This document shows positions 63,331 through 64,000 of a DNA stretch of 64,000 nt, one piece after another. Source of the DNA: Pomphorhynchus laevis (Eukaryota; Acanthocephala; Palaeacanthocephala; Echinorhynchida; Pomphorhynchidae); assembly GCA_012934845.2 (NCBI GenBank), contig WNNJ02001849.1, positions 98,014 through 162,013 on the forward strand, given 5' to 3'. Each line of letters opens with the position of its first letter. Positions within the stretch are counted from its first letter, which is position 1. Below the pieces are notes generated by a model. That model ran no database searches. It saw only the letters and a list, made by a program, of their open reading frames with translations, and was not told the DNA's origin. A program made the translations under genes and the position numbers.

Positions 63331-64000
63331 TCCACGAGACGCAATAATAATTCTGTCCACATACAATATTACTCCAGTTCAACAACGCGTTCTGAATATG
63401 GGTTTTGGTTTTGTCAATTGTAAACAAGAATTTAATCGCGAGGAGTTGTTCGACTCTATAAAGCGGCGTACAAGAGATATTTTTGTTCCCGTCGAAAACG
63501 ACAACTTAAAAGCAACAATGATTGCCTTACTTCAAAAACATCCAAATATCTTAAAATACAAAACTTTGTGTCTAAACACAGACTTTTCCCGCAACATGTC
63601 AAAGGATGAACTCTTAGAGCTTGAACAACTTCAAGAGAACCACGACATTGTAATAAAACCTGCCGACAAAGGTGGAAATATCGTAATTTGGTCTTACGAT
63701 GATTATATCACAGAAGCTACACGACAACTATCTACGGTAGTTGATAGTTAGTAGTTGATATAATAGCCCACATATATAGCCATTAGTCTGGAAGAGATTA
63801 ATCGTGATATTGAAACCATAATGAAAAATACTGTGGATAATAATCTTTCAAGCAAACTGGTAAAAACTAATTTAAAACCAGGGCGTATGTATTTGTTACC
63901 AAAAATCCACAAGAATCAGAACCCGTGCCCGGGAAGACCCATCATATCGAACTGTGATACCGCAACTGAATCAATGTCGAAATATCTACATAGCGAATTA
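63331..64000 (+). pseudogene. Penelope-like element 2, RT N-terminal half (runs off the right edge)
   Basis: ILSTYNITPVQQRVLNMGFG (the N-S---LT--E--VL--GL-F entry motif), EELFDSIKRRTRDIFVPVEN, then ELEQLQENHDIVIKPADKGG and NIVIWSYDDYITEATRQLS, the conserved N-terminal block. At 63749-63777 four stop codons interrupt, at a small duplication (TAGTTGATA twice); the same frame then resumes: EEINRDIETIMKNTVDN, KPGRMYLLPKIHKNQNPCPG, RPIISNCDTATESMSKYLHS to base 64000. YLLPKIHK---PGRPI-S is RT motif 1-2 of Penelope-like elements. It is head-to-head with the inverted piece at 62165-63320, so a second element with the same inverted layout is likely. Confidence 0.75.

Overview
The window is eukaryotic, very AT-rich and dominated by transposable elements. 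Intergenic DNA is packed with A/T tracts. There is one intact eukaryotic tRNA gene. Reverse transcriptases of at least five families are present, and the few host genes are sparse, mostly single-exon or cut by introns with GT-AG borders. The mix of Penelope-like elements with GIY-YIG nucleases, CR1/Jockey-type LINEs, a LINE with a restriction-like nuclease and tRNA-derived SINEs fits an invertebrate, most likely an arthropod. I cannot name the species from the sequence.

Layout. 0-3 kb: the right part of a CR1-like LINE (complete reading frame of the ORF1 C-terminus, then an ORF2 with a large in-frame internal deletion), followed by a ruined Jockey-like LINE. 3-16 kb: AT-rich DNA with copies of one dispersed retroelement family. 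This family has a YIDD reverse transcriptase and an LTR-like terminal block with the landmark GTAGACTCAGTTAGCTGAT. The same stretch holds a tandemly duplicated small ORF at 7.9/8.4 kb, MITEs, a LINE 3' end, a possible two-exon gene fragment at 11.7-11.9 kb and an inverted SINE pair at 14.5 kb. 16.9-22.6 kb: a small secreted-protein ORF, a long decayed LINE with a restriction-like endonuclease (minus strand), two SINEs and a divergent NF-YB-like histone-fold gene (minus). 24-34.4 kb: scattered minus-strand exons of unrecognised genes, a GIY-YIG fragment, tandem repeats, two hammerhead ribozymes in a tandem dimer (29.8-30.4 kb), and a secreted-protein gene on the minus strand whose 2.6-kb intron holds LINE remains. 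35-46 kb: a retroelement nuclease remnant, a calmodulin pseudogene, a LINE fragment, a 211-residue membrane protein gene, a decayed Jockey-like LINE (minus) and an intact tRNA-Glu(UUC). 47-56 kb: more YIDD elements, a MITE, a ~380-bp tandem repeat related to the SINE body and a large single-exon CUB-domain membrane protein. 56-64 kb: a near-perfect SINE palindrome, a tandem repeat and two Penelope-like elements with inverted partial copies; the last runs off the right edge.

Most solid host features: the CUB protein, the NF-YB-like gene, the 211-aa membrane protein, the tRNA-Glu and the two-exon secreted-protein gene. There are no operons, CRISPRs or prokaryotic signals. The most notable non-standard feature is the pair of complete type III hammerhead ribozyme cores. 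Their cleavage sites are 295 nt apart on the plus strand, the arrangement expected of a retrozyme-like or self-cleaving tandem repeat.
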